Shown piece after piece: positions 6,784 to 8,040 of a DNA stretch of 8,040 bases. A program made the position numbers and the translations under genes. The stretch comes from Treponema sp. UBA7590 (GTDB lineage: Bacteria; Spirochaetota; Spirochaetia; Treponematales; Treponemataceae): the NCBI GenBank assembly GCA_002478955.1, contig DLKK01000086.1, positions 1 to 8,040 on the forward strand, written 5' to 3'. A model generated the notes under the pieces. That model did not search any database. It saw only the letters and a program-made list of their open reading frames with translations, and was not told the DNA's origin. Position 1 is the first letter of the stretch; each line of letters opens with the position of its first letter.

Positions 6784-6787
6784 AAAT

Positions 6788-7501
6788 ATGAAAAAAACAG
6801 CGATTCTTGTTGACGGTGGTTTTTACAGAAAAGTTGCAAATCATCTTTGGGGAGAAAAAACACCTGAGGAAAGAGCAGATGAACTTATAAAATACTGTCA
6901 TTTTCATTTAAAAGATAGGGACAGTTATAGAAAAGTTGAAAACAAGAGAATTTATGATTATTCAGAATTGTATAGAATTTTTTATTATGACTGTGAGCCT
7001 GTAAAAAAGACAATTTATAATCCTATTGCCCAAAAAAATTTTGATTTTGCGAAAACTTCTTCTTGTAACTGGATGAATTCATTTTTGTCTTCATTGAAAC
7101 AACGGAGAAAGGTTGCATTACGAATGGGATTTTTCGCAGATGATGAAATGAACTATGTTTTTTCTGCGGATACTGTAAAAAAGATATGCCGAAGAACATT
7201 ATCTGTTGAAGAGCTTACAGAAAAAGATTTAGTGCTTAATATGCGGCAGAAAGGCGTTGATATGAAAATAGGTCTTGATATTGCGACTTTTGCATATAAA
7301 AAACTTGTTGACCAAATTGTTTTGATTTCTGGTGATAGTGATTTTGTTCCTGCAGCAAAACTTGCAAGAACAGAGGGTATTGATTTTATTCTTGATTCGC
7401 TTGGAATGCACATAAATGAAAACCTTTTGGAACATATAGATGGCTTACGTTCATATTACGGAAGCTTCAAAAATAAAGAAGAAAGTAAGGTTAAATCATG
7501 A
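6788..7501 (+). CDS. NYN-domain (PIN-like, LabA/DUF88-type) predicted ribonuclease
   Basis: Protein of 237 residues from ATG 6788. The NYN fold is marked by AILVDGGF (5-12) with D9, RIFYYDCEP (63-71) with D68, KGVDMKIGLDIA (155-166) with D158 and D164, and IVLISGDSDFVPAAK (177-191) with D183 and D185. These acidic residues form the metal-dependent RNase site in PIN/NYN proteins, and all appear intact. EGIDFILD (196-203) and EHIDGL (215-220) are typical of a widespread single-domain subgroup. An insert of about 50 residues between the first two motifs (13-62) and a Trp/Lys-rich stretch after D68 could hold substrate-binding elements. The gene follows the structured leader, and its stop overlaps the next glycosyltransferase start (ATGA, 7498-7501). 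Family members are predicted RNases; the target is unknown. Its role in a glycan locus is unclear: regulator, toxin or defence component are all possible. Confidence 0.82.
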   Translation: MKKTAILVDGGFYRKVANHLWGEKTPEERADELIKYCHFHLKDRDSYRKVENKRIYDYSELYRIFYYDCEPVKKTIYNPIAQKNFDFAKTSSCNWMNSFLSSLKQRRKVALRMGFFADDEMNYVFSADTVKKICRRTLSVEELTEKDLVLNMRQKGVDMKIGLDIATFAYKKLVDQIVLISGDSDFVPAAKLARTEGIDFILDSLGMHINENLLEHIDGLRSYYGSFKNKEESKVKS

Positions 7502-8040
7502 CCTTTCTCTATATCACCGCTTTTCCGCCGAACAGCAGAAGTGGCGGGCAGGCTTTTAGCAAAAATTGCATCGAACATTTGTCAAGCCGATTTTCTGTGG
7601 ATGTGGTTTATTTTTCATATCCAGAACATGAGTGTGCCTCTTTTGATAAGGTTCAAAGAATAAAAGAATTTCATCCGTCAGCAAAAAATATTTTTTTTCA
7701 TCCTTTTGTTTTTCCTCTTTTTACAAAAAGGTTTAATCCGTATATTCTTAATTATTTAAAAGAAATTGCGCCAAAATATGATGTTTTATATTTTGATTTT
7801 ACACAGGTTGCACTTTACAGCCTTTATATAAATCATCCACGTAAAATTGTTCGTTGCCATGATATTATGGCACAGAAATTTTCGCGACGTGGAAAATTTT
7901 TCCTTTCTTGGATAAAAAGAGCAGAACGGAAAATCTTAAAAAGTGCAAAATGTGTTTTTGTTCCGTCAAAAAAAGATTCAGAAATTGTTTTGCAAGAATA
8001 TGGAATAAAAGCTGAATATACAAATGAATATCTGCACGAT
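7498..8040 (+). CDS. GT-B (family 4-like) glycosyltransferase, partial at window end
   Basis: N-terminal 181 codons of a glycosyltransferase; the frame is open to the last base. FLYITAFPPNSRSGGQAF (3-20) has the G-rich loop after the first beta strand seen in GT4 enzymes. YDVLYFDFT (94-102) and IVRCHDIM (117-124) are the next strands, and WIKRAERKILKSAKCVFVPSKKD (138-160) is the typical end of the acceptor domain, where a helix of charged residues leads into a VPS-type strand. The donor-binding C-terminal half lies outside the window. ATG 7498 overlaps the NYN stop by 4 bp, with TAAGG (7486-7490) upstream, so its translation is tied to the NYN gene and, through it, to the leader RNA. The sugar is unknown. 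Confidence 0.82.
   Translation, partial: MTFLYITAFPPNSRSGGQAFSKNCIEHLSSRFSVDVVYFSYPEHECASFDKVQRIKEFHPSAKNIFFHPFVFPLFTKRFNPYILNYLKEIAPKYDVLYFDFTQVALYSLYINHPRKIVRCHDIMAQKFSRRGKFFLSWIKRAERKILKSAKCVFVPSKKDSEIVLQEYGIKAEYTNEYLHD

Noticed and set aside
6707..6787. In-frame TTG start giving a 264-residue NYN protein
   Set aside because: The extra 27 residues come from the RNA hairpins and have no family character. ATG 6788 has a strong GGGAGAG site and yields the canonical MKKTAILVDGG start.
6703..6813. Possible 36-residue upstream reading frame overlapping the NYN start
   Set aside because: Its ATG is buried in the 6687-6705 hairpin with no ribosome binding site, and the codons cover structured RNA.
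1..8040. CRISPR arrays, tRNA or rRNA genes, insertion sequences
   Set aside because: I looked on both strands and saw no regular repeat-spacer pattern, tRNA-like fold, transposase gene or flanking inverted repeats.

Overview
The window is one stretch of a surface-polysaccharide biosynthesis locus, with every gene on the plus strand. The genes are tightly packed: five junctions overlap by 4-14 bp or are only 2 bp apart, and the only sizeable non-coding gap is 124 bp (6664-6787). The sequence is AT-rich, roughly 30% GC for most of its length by spot counts, with AAGGA/GAGGA-type ribosome binding sites. The gene content (TagD-type cytidylyltransferase, LicD, Wzx, Wzy, several glycosyltransferases) is typical of a host-associated anaerobe or similar bacterium that varies its surface glycans. 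The compact lipoprotein signal and the poly-G tract would suit a Treponema-like spirochaete, but this is a weak guess and nothing in the window proves the taxon.

Left part (1-2137): a phospho-decoration module. A glycerol-3-phosphate cytidylyltransferase-like enzyme (possibly cut at the window edge) is followed by a LicD/fukutin-family phosphotransferase and then a predicted lipoprotein glycerophosphodiester phosphodiesterase (GDPD). The GDPD reading frame is broken exactly at a run of nine G (1575-1583). Eight G would restore one 287-codon protein, so this looks like a phase-variable gene caught in the OFF state (or an assembly error in a homopolymer).

Middle (2124-6663): a Wzx/Wzy-type assembly block. 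It contains a flippase, a polymerase/ligase-type membrane protein, a family-2 glycosyltransferase and a capsular-polysaccharide-synthesis (GT32-like) glycosyltransferase.

Right part (6650-8040): a near-consensus sigma-70 promoter (TTGACA, 18 bp, TATATT) inside the end of the last-named gene. It drives a predicted structured RNA of about 89 nt that ends in an intrinsic terminator (11-bp stem with one bulge, then seven T). Directly after it comes a NYN/PIN-like RNase-family protein, which overlaps the start of a GT-B glycosyltransferase that runs off the window. A nuclease-like gene with its own structured RNA leader, placed inside a polysaccharide operon, is the most unexpected arrangement here.

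Working model: CDP-glycerol (or a related CDP-alcohol) made by the first enzyme is used by LicD to add a phospho-substituent to the glycan. The GDPD could remove or recycle such groups and is switched by the G tract. Glycosyltransferases build the repeat unit, Wzx flips it and Wzy polymerises it. The RNA leader and NYN protein may form a regulatory or toxin-antitoxin-like module that also controls the downstream glycosyltransferase; that last part is inference.
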